Shown here piece by piece: positions 1 through 9,128 of a stretch of 64,000 nt of DNA; within the stretch, counting starts at the first letter, position 1; each line of letters opens with the position of its first letter. Source of the stretch: Streptomyces olivochromogenes (lineage in GTDB: Bacteria > Actinomycetota > Actinomycetes > Streptomycetales > Streptomycetaceae). Position numbers and translations under genes: made by a program. The notes under the pieces were generated by a model, which was not told where the DNA came from, did not search any database, and saw only the letters and a program-made list of their open reading frames with translations. The stretch lies in assembly GCF_021538895.1 (NCBI RefSeq), contig NZ_JADDRL010000031.1, positions 23,373 to 87,372 on the forward strand. Reading direction: 5' to 3'.

Positions 1-808
1 GCAGCAGATACGTCGCCTGGACCAGCAGCGGTGTGACGACGTTCGGCAGGATCTCCTTGCGGATGATCCGCCACGGCGACGCGCCGCTCACCTTCGCCGC
101 CTCGATGAACTCCCGCTCGCGCAGGGCGAGTGAGGTGCCCCGCAGGATGCGGGCGAGGCTCATCCAGCCCAGGAACCACTGGACGAGGATCAGGGCGACC
201 ACCCGTACATAGGTCGGTGTCTCGTCTCGGGGACTGACGAACAGTGAGACCACGACGGGCATGCTGGCGATGAAGAACAGCTGTGCCGGGAAGGCGAGCA
301 GGAAGTCGATCACCCGGCCGATGAAGTAGTCCGTCCGGCCGCCGAGATAGCCGGCGGCCACCCCGAGCAGGATGCCGGTCAGCACGACCGCGACGGTGAC
401 CGCGACCGAGATCATCAGCGAGGTGCGGATGCCGTACAGGAGCTTGGTGAAGACGTCGTATCCGTTGCCCGGTTCGAGGCCGAACCAGAAGTCGCCGCTG
501 ATACCGCCGTTGGGCTGGACCGGCACACCGGCACTGTCGAAGAGCTCCGGGCGTTCGTCCGCGTACACCGTGTACGGGTCTTTCCCGTACAGCTTGGAGA
601 TCAGCGGGGCGAGCAGCCCGATCAGGAAGAAGAACACCACGACGTAGGCCGAGATCACGCCCGTCCGGTCGCGTTTGAAGCGGATCCACATCAGCTGGCC
701 GGGGGACCGGCCTTCGAGCTTGACGGCCTCTGACTGCGTCTGTGGCCCCGGCTCGCCGCCGACGGCCAACGCTGTCCCGCCGCCCTCAATGTCGATAGGA
801 CTTGTCAC
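1..808 (-). CDS. OppC/DppC-type peptide ABC transporter permease, C-terminus cut by window edge
   Basis: Inner-membrane subunit of an oligopeptide/dipeptide ABC importer. About 269 residues are visible from a GTG start at 808. A charged cytoplasmic N-terminus of about 45 residues leads to a first membrane helix (VVVFFFLIGLLAPLI). A large extracytoplasmic segment follows, then the BPD_transp_1 core, with the EAA-type coupling loop EFIEAAKVSGASPWRIIRKEILPN near the cut end. The long segment between TM1 and TM2 is typical of OppC rather than OppB. The gene leads its operon, with a 570-nt leader behind typA. From memory, bldK in S. coelicolor also sits beside typA and begins with a permease, so this may be bldKA, but the rest of the operon is outside the window. 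Confidence 0.9.
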   Translation of the reverse strand, partial: MTSPIDIEGGGTALAVGGEPGPQTQSEAVKLEGRSPGQLMWIRFKRDRTGVISAYVVVFFFLIGLLAPLISKLYGKDPYTVYADERPELFDSAGVPVQPNGGISGDFWFGLEPGNGYDVFTKLLYGIRTSLMISVAVTVAVVLTGILLGVAAGYLGGRTDYFIGRVIDFLLAFPAQLFFIASMPVVVSLFVSPRDETPTYVRVVALILVQWFLGWMSLARILRGTSLALREREFIEAAKVSGASPWRIIRKEILPNVVTPLLVQATYLL

Positions 809-1319
809 TGTTCGTCCGTTTCACAAGTGTGGGTGTGAGAGGCGTCCAGATATTCCGAGCAACGCGAATCCCCACTGGGACGCGCGTAGTTGAGCGGCCG
901 CAGAGCGCGGTCGCGGTTTTCTCAGAGCTGGTCGCCGGACGAACGGCCGGGACTACCACGCATGGGGATCCTCCTCATGACGTCACGTGTTCACCAACGG
1001 AAGGGGGTTTCCGTCCCAGTCCTCCGACACCCCTGACGGAGGGCCAGACACCCCCTGGTGCTCGTGAGTCGGCGCTGTCCCCACAGCGCGTGACCCATTG
1101 ACCCGAGCGGTACGCGGCTAACTATCTGCCATGGGTCCACTACCGACCACCGTTCTTAAATCTCAATTCAGTCACAGCTCACGTGTAGACCTTCCAAAAT
1201 CTGGACAAACGGTTCGACCGAAGAAGGCCGCGAAACGGACGTGTTACATGGGTATCGGGCAGGGATCTCCGCATTACGGACATTGGACAGCGCACGGAGC
1301 CCGAAAAATGAGTTGCAAA
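809..1319. other. Long intergenic leader between typA and the permease operon
   Basis: No conserved gene is seen in this 511-nt stretch. It separates the typA terminator from the GTG of the peptide permease, both on the minus strand. The part at about 1140-1290 is clearly more AT-rich than its surroundings and is the likeliest place for the permease promoter, but I see no convincing -35/-10 pair. A 13-codon frame with a very strong Shine-Dalgarno lies at 922-963. A long leader in front of a transporter operon suggests regulated expression. Confidence 0.4.
922..963 (-). CDS. Possible 13-residue leader peptide upstream of the permease operon
   Basis: An ATG at 963 is preceded at good spacing by GAGGAGG, the best ribosome-binding site in this leader. 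It opens a frame of 13 codons (MRGSPGRSSGDQL, then TGA). The frame ends about 113 nt before the GTG of the permease. The strong site followed by so short a frame is unusual and could be an upstream leader ORF or a relic start. No homology is claimed. Confidence 0.25.
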   Translation of the reverse strand: MRGSPGRSSGDQL

Positions 1320-1356
1320 AGGCCCGGGCATCCCCACGATGGGGACACCCGGGCCT
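1320..1356 (-). terminator. Rho-independent terminator of typA
   Basis: AGGCCCGGG and CCCGGGCCT form the base, with an inner CCCC/GGGG stem. On the minus strand the hairpin is followed by TTTT and then a T-rich stretch. It starts 24 nt after the typA stop. Confidence 0.8.
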
Positions 1357-1379
1357 CGTGACTGCCGGCGGCCGGTGAA

Positions 1380-3287
1380 TCAGCCGTGCTTGGCGCGGCT
1401 CGCGGCGCGGGCCCGCTCACGGGCGTCCAGGTTCACCTTGCGGATGCGGACCGCCTCCGGGGTCACCTCGACGCACTCGTCGTCGCGGCAGAACTCCAGG
1501 GACTGCTCCAGGGAGAGCTTGCGCGGCGGCACGATCGACTCGGCCACATCGGCCGTGGACGACCGCATGTTGGTGAGCTTCTTCTCCTTGGTGATGTTGA
1601 CGTCCATGTCGTCGGAGCGGGAGTTCTCGCCGACGATCATGCCCTCGTACACCTCGGTGCCCGGCTCGGTGAACAGCACGCCGCGCTCCTGGAGGTTCGT
1701 CATCGCGAACGCGGTGACGGCACCGGCGCGGTCGGCGACCAGGGAGCCGTTGTTACGGGTCTGGAGCGGGCCGAACCAGGGCTCGAAGCCCTCGTGGATG
1801 GAGTGGCCGATGCCGGTGCCGCGGGTCTGGGTCAGGAACTCGGTACGGAAGCCGATCAGACCGCGGGAGGGCACGACGAACTCCATGCGGACCCAGCCGG
1901 AGCCGTGGTTGGACATGTTGTCCATCCGGCCCTTGCGGACACCCATCAGCTGCGTGACCGCGCCCATGTGCTCCTCGGGGACGTCGATCGTCATGCGCTC
2001 GACCGGCTCGTGGACCTTGCCGTCGACCTCCTTGGTGACGACCTGCGGCTTGCCGATGGTCAGCTCGAAGCCCTCGCGGCGCATCTGCTCGACCAGGATG
2101 GCGAGCGCCAGCTCACCACGGCCCTGGACCTCCCAGGCGTCCGGGCGCTCGGTCTCCAGGACGCGCAGCGAGACGTTACCGATCAGCTCGCGGTCGAGGC
2201 GGTCCTTGACCTGACGGGCGGTGACCTTGCGGTCCTTGACCGCGGCCTTCGCGTCGGCGCCCTTGCCGGTGCCGCCGCGGCCGACCAGCGGGGAGGTGTT
2301 GGTGCCGATGACCATGGAGATCGCCGGCTCGTCCACCGTGATCAGCGGGAGCGCGATCGGGTTCTCGGTGTCGGCGAGGGTCTCGCCGATCATGATGTCC
2401 GGGATACCGGCGACGGCGCAGATGTCACCCGGGCCGGCCATCTCGGCGGGCTTGCGGGTGAGGGCCTCGGTCATCATCAGTTCGCTGATGCGCACGTTGC
2501 TGATCGAGCCGTCGCGCTTGATCCATGCGACGGTCTGGCCCTTGCGCAGCTCGCCCTGCTCGACGCGGAGCAGCGCGATACGGCCGAGGAAGTTGTCGGC
2601 GTCCAGGTTGGTGACGTGGGCCTGGAGCGGGGCGGCCTCGTCGTAGTTCGGGGCCGGGATGTGCTCCAGGATCGTGGAGAAGAACGGCTCCAGGCTGGTG
2701 GAGTCCGCCGGGACCGTGCCGTTGTCCGGCTTGGTCAGCGAGGCGATGCCGTCACGGCCGCAGGCGTAGACGATCGGGAACTCGATCTGCTCCTCGTCCG
2801 CGTCCAGGTCGAGGAAGAGGTCGTAGGTCTCGTTGACGACCTCGTCGATGCGGGAGTCCGGGCGGTCCGTCTTGTTGATGCACAGGATGACGGGCAGGCG
2901 CTGCTGGAGCGCCTTGCGGAGCACGAAGCGCGTCTGCGGCAGCGGGCCCTCGGAGGCGTCGACGAGCAGGACGACACCGTCGACCATCGACAGACCACGC
3001 TCGACCTCGCCGCCGAAGTCGGCGTGGCCGGGGGTGTCGATGATGTTGATGGTGATCGGGTCCCCGCCGTCCTTGGGGTGGTACTTCACCGCCGTGTTCT
3101 TGGCGAGGATCGTGATGCCCTTCTCACGCTCCAGGTCGTTCGAGTCCATCATGCGGTCGTCGACGCCTTCGAGCTGGTGGGCGGCGAAGGCACCGGCCTG
3201 CTTCAGCATGCCGTCGACGATGGTCGTCTTGCCGTGGTCGACGTGGGCGACGATGGCGACGTTGCGGATGTCGTGGCGCGTGGCCAT
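1380..3287 (-). CDS. typA: Ribosome-associated translational GTPase TypA/BipA
   Basis: 635-residue GTPase of the EF-G/LepA superfamily that binds the ribosome and acts in ribosome assembly and stress adaptation. Visible motifs are G1 AHVDHGKT (residues 14-21), the switch II motif DTPGHADF (from about 84) and G4 NKTD. Domain II, the two EF-G-like alpha/beta domains and the TypA-specific C-terminal domain follow, and the length is normal. The ATG at 3287 is chosen because the protein then starts MATRHDIRNVAIVAH, as in homologues. A longer in-frame start at 3377 would add a non-conserved arginine-rich tail. A strong terminator lies just downstream. Confidence 0.96.
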   Translation of the reverse strand: MATRHDIRNVAIVAHVDHGKTTIVDGMLKQAGAFAAHQLEGVDDRMMDSNDLEREKGITILAKNTAVKYHPKDGGDPITINIIDTPGHADFGGEVERGLSMVDGVVLLVDASEGPLPQTRFVLRKALQQRLPVILCINKTDRPDSRIDEVVNETYDLFLDLDADEEQIEFPIVYACGRDGIASLTKPDNGTVPADSTSLEPFFSTILEHIPAPNYDEAAPLQAHVTNLDADNFLGRIALLRVEQGELRKGQTVAWIKRDGSISNVRISELMMTEALTRKPAEMAGPGDICAVAGIPDIMIGETLADTENPIALPLITVDEPAISMVIGTNTSPLVGRGGTGKGADAKAAVKDRKVTARQVKDRLDRELIGNVSLRVLETERPDAWEVQGRGELALAILVEQMRREGFELTIGKPQVVTKEVDGKVHEPVERMTIDVPEEHMGAVTQLMGVRKGRMDNMSNHGSGWVRMEFVVPSRGLIGFRTEFLTQTRGTGIGHSIHEGFEPWFGPLQTRNNGSLVADRAGAVTAFAMTNLQERGVLFTEPGTEVYEGMIVGENSRSDDMDVNITKEKKLTNMRSSTADVAESIVPPRKLSLEQSLEFCRDDECVEVTPEAVRIRKVNLDARERARAASRAKHG

Positions 3288-3484
3288 ATTGCGACGTACT
3301 CCCGGAGTGTGAGGAAGGCCCTCTGCGTACGTCCGTGTGACGCGGGCCCTGCCGGGCTTGACATGCCACGGCCTCACCCCATGTTACGTGGCCTCGCGGG
3401 GGGCGGCCTCCCGGCCCCGAGCCGGAGCGGCCTCAAAGTGGCCCCGGAGCCGCCTCCGAGCGGCCTGTTACGGGGCTCGCGAGC

Positions 3485-5680
3485 TCACTTCTCCGAGGGG
3501 CTCGGGGAGATTTTCGCGCCCTTCTTCAGGAAGCCCATGTCCTCGTAGACGGGCGTCTGGAATCCGAAGGCACCCGCGTTGACCAGGTCCTTCCGTGTGC
3601 CGATGAGCTGCGGGCGCTGGTAGAGGGGCAGGGAGCCGGCCGCCGCCCAGATGCGCGAGTCGGCCTTGCGCAGCAGATCGCGGGCCTCGTCCTCGTCGAG
3701 TGTGGCGAGTGCCTCGTCGAAGAGCTGGTCGACCTGGTCGGTGCCGACGCGGGTGTAGTTCTGTTCGATGTTCACGGAGCCGTCGGCGGCCACGACGGGC
3801 TTGGCGTAGATCGGGCGGGCGTCGGTGGCGGGGAAGGCGGAGGACGGCCAGGAGTAGAGGGCGAGGTCGTACTGGCCGGCCGCGATGTGGTCGCGGAAGT
3901 AGCTCTCGTCGGAGACCCTGGTGATCTCGGTGCGGATGCCGACCTTCTCCAGCATCAGCGAGATGCGGTCGGCGACGCCCCGCAGGGTGTCCGAGCCGGG
4001 GCCCGCGGGGAGCACGAAGCGCAGCAGGAGCGCCTTGCCGTTCTTGGCGAGCGGGGCGGCTGCGGCGCCCGCCGGGGCCGCGGTGCCCTTCGGGGCGTAG
4101 GCGCCGGGCGCCCCGCCCTGCCCCAGGTGCCGGCCGCCGTCCTGGGCGAGGTGCCGGCCGCCCTCGTCGCCGGTCGGCTCGTGGCGCTTGCTCTTGTCCC
4201 GGTGGTCCTTGTCGTCCTCGCCGACGACGTACGTGCCGTCCTGGCCGCCCTCGGACTCGTCGGCGGCCTTCTCGGCCTGTGGGCCTGCCGCCTTCTCGGC
4301 CTTCTTCTCCTCCTTGATCGGACCGCCCGACACCCAGCCGGCGTCCGCGAGCAGCGCCTGCGCCTGCGCGGTGTCCTGACCGCCCAGGGCGCCGCTGTTG
4401 TCGGCGTAGACGTCCTGGCCGGCGAGCGCGAGGTGGCTGCCGACGGGGGTGGCGGGCAGACCGAGCGGGGTCAGGACGATCTTGGCGAGCGCGGCGCGGT
4501 CGAGGGCGTGGGCGACGGCTTGGCGCACCCGCTCGTCGGCGAGGGGACCGGTGGAGCCGTTCAGGGCCAGCTGGGTGTAGGCGGGCTCCAGCGACTTGCG
4601 GACCTCGAAGCCGGTCAGCTGCTCCTGCTGGCGGACGTAGCGGGCGATGACCTCGCGCAGCTCCTTCTTGTCGCCGTCGCCCTTGTCGCCGTCGTCGCCG
4701 TCGGCCTCCTCGGTGTCGAGGCCGTGCGCGCGCGCCCAGTCGCGCAGCTTCTTGGCGGAGGTGCGGCCCGCGCCCTGCAGCGGGGTGGAGACGCCCTGGT
4801 CGCGGGAGGCGATGGTGATCCGCTCGGCCTCGGCGCTGTCGACGTCGGCGAGGTCCACGGTGCCGGCGGCGAGCGCGGTGGCCCGCTGGTCGCGGGGCAC
4901 GGCCTGCAGCACGATCTGGGAGAGCTTGGTGGGGTGGCCCCACCAGCGCGGGTTGCGGCCGAGGACGACGTCCTTCGCGGCGACGTCGACCTTCTCGACC
5001 CGGAAGGGGCCGGCGCTGACGTTGAGCTTGCGGCGGGCTCCGTCGTTGAAGGCGTCCGGGGTGCCCATGACGTCCTTCGGGTACAGCGGGGAGAACAGCG
5101 ACTTCCAGTCGGCGTAGGGACGGTTGAAGGTGACCTGGACCTCCAGGTCGTTGGCGCCGCGTTCGATCTTGGCGATGCGGTCGTAGCCGGCGTTGCGGGC
5201 CGTCCAGTAGGCGGCGTCCTGGCCGGACAGGGCGCGCCACTGGGCGGCGAAGTCGGCGGCGCCGATCTCCCGGCCGTCGCTCCAGACGGCCTGCTGGTTG
5301 AGCTTGTACAGCACGACCTGGCGCGGCTCGGTCTCGACGACCTCGGCGGACTCCAGGAAGTCGGGATTGCGGACCGGGCGGCCGTGCGCGTCGATCCGGA
5401 ACATCGAGGGCAGCACGGCCTGGGCGACCCGGGTGCTGCCCGCGTCGGCATCCGCCTGGAAGGTGTTGAACGTCTCGGGTACGGCGTCCACGGCCCAGTG
5501 CAGCGTGCCGCCGTCGGCGACCTTGTCCCGGGTGACGGAGGCGATGTCCTGTCCGACCAGCGGGCTGGCCGCCTCGTCGTCCGAGCTGCAGCCGGCGAGG
5601 AGGGGCACCGCGAGCGCGCCCGCGGTGAGGAAGACGACCGAGCGCTTGACCGCGCGCAGTCCGACGCCGTCGTGGGACAT
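3485..5680 (-). CDS. Peptide-binding lipoprotein of an ABC transporter (SBP family 5) with a charged insert
   Basis: 731-residue extracytoplasmic solute-binding protein. The ATG at 5680 follows GGAGGT at good spacing. The signal peptide ends in a lipobox, LAGC, with Cys31 as the lipidation site. The body shows SBP_bac_5 features (VVLYKLNQQAVWSDG, VRQAVAHALDRAAL). Residues about 455-545 are a Lys/Glu/Asp- then Gly/Ala-rich, probably disordered insert between the two lobes. A second charged patch (DGDDGDKGDGDKK) sits near residue 320. The family is usually 530-600 residues, so these inserts explain the extra length. It may serve the permease operon downstream of typA, but no transporter gene is adjacent and the partner is inferred. 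Confidence 0.9.
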   Translation of the reverse strand: MSHDGVGLRAVKRSVVFLTAGALAVPLLAGCSSDDEAASPLVGQDIASVTRDKVADGGTLHWAVDAVPETFNTFQADADAGSTRVAQAVLPSMFRIDAHGRPVRNPDFLESAEVVETEPRQVVLYKLNQQAVWSDGREIGAADFAAQWRALSGQDAAYWTARNAGYDRIAKIERGANDLEVQVTFNRPYADWKSLFSPLYPKDVMGTPDAFNDGARRKLNVSAGPFRVEKVDVAAKDVVLGRNPRWWGHPTKLSQIVLQAVPRDQRATALAAGTVDLADVDSAEAERITIASRDQGVSTPLQGAGRTSAKKLRDWARAHGLDTEEADGDDGDKGDGDKKELREVIARYVRQQEQLTGFEVRKSLEPAYTQLALNGSTGPLADERVRQAVAHALDRAALAKIVLTPLGLPATPVGSHLALAGQDVYADNSGALGGQDTAQAQALLADAGWVSGGPIKEEKKAEKAAGPQAEKAADESEGGQDGTYVVGEDDKDHRDKSKRHEPTGDEGGRHLAQDGGRHLGQGGAPGAYAPKGTAAPAGAAAAPLAKNGKALLLRFVLPAGPGSDTLRGVADRISLMLEKVGIRTEITRVSDESYFRDHIAAGQYDLALYSWPSSAFPATDARPIYAKPVVAADGSVNIEQNYTRVGTDQVDQLFDEALATLDEDEARDLLRKADSRIWAAAGSLPLYQRPQLIGTRKDLVNAGAFGFQTPVYEDMGFLKKGAKISPSPSEK

Positions 5681-6008
5681 CTCTGCTACCTCCGGGGAGC
5701 CCGGTGACACGGGTGTGGTCTGTTCACATTTGGCGGTATTTTGGTGTTGATCAGATCTACAGACCCACTGAAGAGGAAAGGGTTCGCCTGCCGGGGGCGA
5801 CACGGCGGCCGGGGCTCCCAAGCCCACCCGTGCGGCGCAACAAGCGCCCCCGGCGCACGCAGAGCGCGCGTGCGGGCGTGCGGTGGAGGCGTGCAATCCG
5901 CCAATCGCTGCACATGGCTTCACATCAGCAGGTGTGACGCGCAACACTCGCAGGCGCATGAACGTTGCCGCCTAGGACCAGAAGGTCCGCGGGAAGTGAG
6001 GTCACGTC
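5681..6008. other. Divergent intergenic region, lipoprotein versus sdh operon
   Basis: This 328-nt region must hold the promoters of the peptide-binding lipoprotein (minus) and of the small gene heading the sdh operon (plus). I see a short inverted repeat TGTGGTCTGTTCACA at 5714-5728 and a GTGAGGTCAC palindrome at 5996-6005 over the ribosome-binding region of the plus-strand gene. Neither fits a Crp, Rex or BldD consensus well enough to name. No gene is seen. Confidence 0.4.
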
Positions 6009-6299
6009 ATGTCCGTGCACGACGACCTGACGTCAGTCCAGCGCAGTCTCGACGACCTGTTCCGGTCCGTGGGGCGCCTGGAGCAGCAGCTCGGAAGCGG
6101 CGGGCTGGAGATGCGCCGCGTCCGCGCCGACGCCGATCACCTGCGCGAGAGCGTGGCACTGCTGCGCGAAGCCGCCCCCGGCTTCGGCCAGCAGCGTCGC
6201 CCCGATCTCGTGACCATCTCCGACACGCCGTACGACATCAGCCTGTGGACGGACACGGACGACGAGGGTCTCGGCGCCCGTGACCGGCACGCCCCCTAG
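6009..6299 (+). CDS. Small coiled-coil protein at the head of the sdh operon
   Basis: 96-residue protein of unknown function. The first 60 residues are heptad-like and helical (VQRSLDDLFRSVGRLEQQL, then an Arg/Glu-rich helix), and the C-terminal third is acidic. There is no signal peptide or membrane segment. It lies 97 nt upstream of the succinate dehydrogenase anchor on the same strand. From memory a similar small gene precedes the equivalent sdh operon in S. coelicolor, so it is probably a conserved, perhaps co-transcribed partner. Its function cannot be assigned. Confidence 0.7.
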   Translation: MSVHDDLTSVQRSLDDLFRSVGRLEQQLGSGGLEMRRVRADADHLRESVALLREAAPGFGQQRRPDLVTISDTPYDISLWTDTDDEGLGARDRHAP

Positions 6300-6322
6300 G
6301 AGCAGTGGCCGCAGGCCGCCCA

Positions 6323-6344
6323 GGGGGTGCCCGCGGGCACCCCC
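6323..6344. repeat. Perfect 22-nt palindrome in the sdh leader
   Basis: GGGGGTGCCC and GGGCACCCCC flank a central GC. The palindrome lies between the small gene and the membrane anchor. It has no following T-run, so it is either an mRNA hairpin (processing or attenuation between the small gene and sdh) or a dimeric operator. Confidence 0.5.
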
Positions 6345-6396
6345 ACAACCCGAACCCGACCGGAGTCATGAGTTGGCCACTGGTACGGAACCCCAT

Positions 6397-7194
6397 ATGA
6401 ACAGCGGCGGCGTACAGACCGGTACGCGCGCCGCGATCGCCGCACCGCATCTGCGGACCGACCGCTGGTGGCTGGCCCCGGCCGTCACCGCGGCCGGTCT
6501 GTTCGCCTTCGTCGTCTATTCGACCTGGCGGGCCTTCGCCAATGCGCACTACTACGCGGCGCCGTACGTCTCACCCTTCTACTCGCCGTGTCTGGCGGAG
6601 AACTGCCGGACCATGCACGCGGGCCCGAACGCCGATCTGTTCGGCAGCTGGTGGGCGATCTCCCCGGCGATCATCATCCTGATCTTCCCGCTGGGCTTCC
6701 GCCTGACCTGCTACTACTACCGCAAGGCCTACTACCGCAGCTTCTGGGCGTCCCCGCCGGCCTGCGCGGTGGCCGAGCCGCACAAGAAGTACACCGGCGA
6801 GACCCGCTTCCCGCTGATCCTGCAGAACGTCCACCGGTACTTCTTCTACGCCGCGCTGCTGGTCGCCGGAGTGCTGACCTACGACACCGTGCTGTCCTTC
6901 CGCGACGAGCACTACCGCTGGGGCCACATGGGCCTGGGCACCCTCGTCTTCCTGGCCAACATCGTGCTGATCTGGGCGTACACGATCTCCTGCCATTCGT
7001 GCCGGCACATCGTCGGCGGGAAGCTCAAGCACTTCTCCAAGCATCCCGTGCGCTACAAGGCATGGCAGTTCGTCGGGAAGCTGAACGCCCGCCACATGCT
7101 GCTGGCCTGGGCGTCGCTGGTAAGCGTGGCCCTCGCCGACTTCTACGTGTACCTGGTCGCGTCCGGTGTCTTCGACGATCCGAGGTTCTTCTGA
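6397..7194 (+). CDS. sdhC: Succinate dehydrogenase membrane anchor, mycobacterial Sdh1 type
   Basis: 265-residue integral membrane protein that carries electrons from the SdhAB head to quinone. About five hydrophobic helices are visible (WWLAPAVTAAGLFAFVVY, AISPAIIILIFPLGF, YFFYAALLVAGVLTY, TLVFLANIVLIWAYT, LLAWASLVSVALADFYVYL). Histidines in NVHRYFFY and in CHSCRHIVG are candidate haem ligands. A single large anchor next to a 644-residue SdhA resembles the Sdh1 complex of mycobacteria rather than the separate small SdhC/SdhD pair of the second actinobacterial enzyme. The ATG at 6397 is chosen over an in-frame ATG at 6280, which would add a Pro/Arg-rich tail. The stop overlaps the sdhA start by one base. 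Confidence 0.85.
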   Translation: MNSGGVQTGTRAAIAAPHLRTDRWWLAPAVTAAGLFAFVVYSTWRAFANAHYYAAPYVSPFYSPCLAENCRTMHAGPNADLFGSWWAISPAIIILIFPLGFRLTCYYYRKAYYRSFWASPPACAVAEPHKKYTGETRFPLILQNVHRYFFYAALLVAGVLTYDTVLSFRDEHYRWGHMGLGTLVFLANIVLIWAYTISCHSCRHIVGGKLKHFSKHPVRYKAWQFVGKLNARHMLLAWASLVSVALADFYVYLVASGVFDDPRFF

Positions 7195-9128
7195 TGCCCG
7201 TGGTGGACCGGCAGGAATGGGACGTCGTCGTGGTCGGTGCCGGCGGCGCCGGGCTGCGGGCCGCGATCGAGGCGCGCGAGCGGGGCGCCCGGACGGCGGT
7301 GATCTGCAAGTCGCTGTTCGGCAAGGCGCACACGGTGATGGCCGAGGGCGGCATCGCGGCGGCGATGGCCAACGTCAACGAGCACGACAACTGGCAGGTC
7401 CACTTCCGCGACACCATGCGCGGCGGCAAGTTCCTGAACCAGTGGCGGATGGCCGAGCATCATGCGCGGGAGGCCCCGGACCGGGTGTGGGAGCTGGAGA
7501 CCTGGGGCGCGCTGTTCGACCGTACGAAGGACGGCAAGATCTCGCAGCGCAACTTCGGCGGCCACGAGTACCCGCGCCTCGCGCACGTCGGCGACCGCAC
7601 GGGTCTTGAGCTGATCCGCACCCTCCAGCAGAAGATCGTCTCGCTCCAGCAGGAGGACGAGAAGGAGACCGGTGACTACGAGTCCCGGCTGAAGGTCTTC
7701 CAGGAGTGCACGGTCACCCGGGTCCTCAAGGACGGGAGCAGGGTCTCGGGAGTCTTCGCCTACGACCGCGAGACCGGCCGCTTCTTCGTCCTGGAAGCCC
7801 CCTCCGTGGTGATCGCGACGGGCGGCATCGGCAAGTCCTTCAAGGTGACGTCGAACTCGTGGGAGTACACCGGCGACGGGCACGCCCTCGCCCTGCTCGC
7901 CGGGGCGCCGCTGCTGAACATGGAGTTCGTGCAGTTCCACCCGACGGGCATGGTCTGGCCGCCCTCGGTGAAGGGCATCCTGGTCACCGAGTCGGTGCGC
8001 GGCGACGGCGGGGTGCTGAGGAACTCCGACGGCAAGCGGTTCATGTTCGACTACGTCCCGGACGTCTTCAAGGAGAAGTACGCCGAGTCGGAGGAGGAGG
8101 GCGACCGCTGGTACGAGGACCCGGACAACAACCGGCGTCCCCCTGAGCTGCTCCCCCGCGACGAGGTGGCCCGCGCCATCAACGCCGAGGTGAAGGCGGG
8201 CCGCGGCTCCCCGCACGGCGGTGTCTTCCTCGACGTGTCGACGCGGATGCCCGCGGAGGTCATCAAGCGCCGGCTGCCCTCCATGTACCACCAGTTCAAG
8301 GAGCTGGCGGACGTCGACATCACGGCGGAGGCGATGGAGGTCGGGCCGACCTGTCACTACGTGATGGGCGGCATCGCGGTCGATTCCGACACGGCGGCGG
8401 CGCGCGGGGTGCCGGGGCTGTACGCGGCCGGGGAGGTCGCCGGCGGCATGCACGGCTCGAACCGGCTCGGCGGCAACTCGCTGTCCGACCTGCTGGTGTT
8501 CGGGCGCCGGGCGGGCTGGCACGCCGCCGAGTACGCGGCGGAGCACGCGGCCGAGCGCCCGCCCGTGGACGACACCGAGATCGACGCGGCGGCCGCCGAG
8601 GCACTGCGGCCGTTCTCGGCGGAGGTCGAGGAGCCCGCCTCGGGCCCGCCGGAGAACCCGTACACCGTGCACCAGGAACTCCAGCAGACCATGAACGACC
8701 TGGTGGGCATCATCCGCCGCGAGGGCGAGATGGCCGAGGCCCTGCGCAGGCTGGCCGAGCTGCGGGTACGGGCGCGGCGGGCCGGGGTCGAGGGGCACCG
8801 CCAGTTCAACCCGGGCTGGCACCTCTCCCTGGACCTGCGGAACATGCTGCTGGTCAGCGAGTGCGTGGCCCGGGCGGCGCTGGAGCGCACCGAGTCGCGC
8901 GGCGGGCACACCCGCGAGGACCATCCGACGATGGAGCGCGACTGGCGCCGGATCAACCTGCTGTGCCGGCTCGCCGATCCCACCGGGGGCCTGGCGGCGA
9001 CGGACCCCGTCCGCGGTCAGATCACCCTCGCCCGCGAGACCACCGAACCCATCCGCACCGACCTGCTCGCCCTCTTCGAGAAGGAGGAGCTGGTCAAGTA
9101 CCTCGCCGAAGAGGAGCTCTACGAGTGA
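7194..9128 (+). CDS. sdhA: Succinate dehydrogenase / fumarate reductase flavoprotein subunit
   Basis: 644-residue catalytic subunit that oxidises succinate to fumarate in the TCA cycle. The FAD dinucleotide motif GAGGAG begins at residue 15. His46 in AHTVMAEGGIAAA is the expected covalent FAD site. The active-site motif FHPTG has its histidine at about residue 249, and the flavoprotein C-terminal helical domain follows. The start overlaps the anchor stop (TGATG) and the stop overlaps the sdhB start (GTGA), so the three genes are translationally coupled. Length and neighbours match the Sdh1 type. Fumarate reductase activity cannot be excluded from sequence. Confidence 0.95.
   Translation: MPVVDRQEWDVVVVGAGGAGLRAAIEARERGARTAVICKSLFGKAHTVMAEGGIAAAMANVNEHDNWQVHFRDTMRGGKFLNQWRMAEHHAREAPDRVWELETWGALFDRTKDGKISQRNFGGHEYPRLAHVGDRTGLELIRTLQQKIVSLQQEDEKETGDYESRLKVFQECTVTRVLKDGSRVSGVFAYDRETGRFFVLEAPSVVIATGGIGKSFKVTSNSWEYTGDGHALALLAGAPLLNMEFVQFHPTGMVWPPSVKGILVTESVRGDGGVLRNSDGKRFMFDYVPDVFKEKYAESEEEGDRWYEDPDNNRRPPELLPRDEVARAINAEVKAGRGSPHGGVFLDVSTRMPAEVIKRRLPSMYHQFKELADVDITAEAMEVGPTCHYVMGGIAVDSDTAAARGVPGLYAAGEVAGGMHGSNRLGGNSLSDLLVFGRRAGWHAAEYAAEHAAERPPVDDTEIDAAAAEALRPFSAEVEEPASGPPENPYTVHQELQQTMNDLVGIIRREGEMAEALRRLAELRVRARRAGVEGHRQFNPGWHLSLDLRNMLLVSECVARAALERTESRGGHTREDHPTMERDWRRINLLCRLADPTGGLAATDPVRGQITLARETTEPIRTDLLALFEKEELVKYLAEEELYE

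Noticed and set aside
802..810. TTGTCACTG near the permease start
   Set aside because: Does not match TTGTCRGTG and overlaps the start codon.
1386..3548. 720-residue open frame antisense to typA
   Set aside because: Shadow frame caused by GC-rich third positions; no domain and TypA is certain on the other strand.
5714..5728. TGTGG-TCTGT-TCACA as a Crp-like site
   Set aside because: The centre is one base too short for a Crp site and the arms are only four bases.
5996..6005. GTGAGGTCAC as a BldD-like site
   Set aside because: Spacing and flanks do not fit the BldD consensus and it coincides with a ribosome-binding region.
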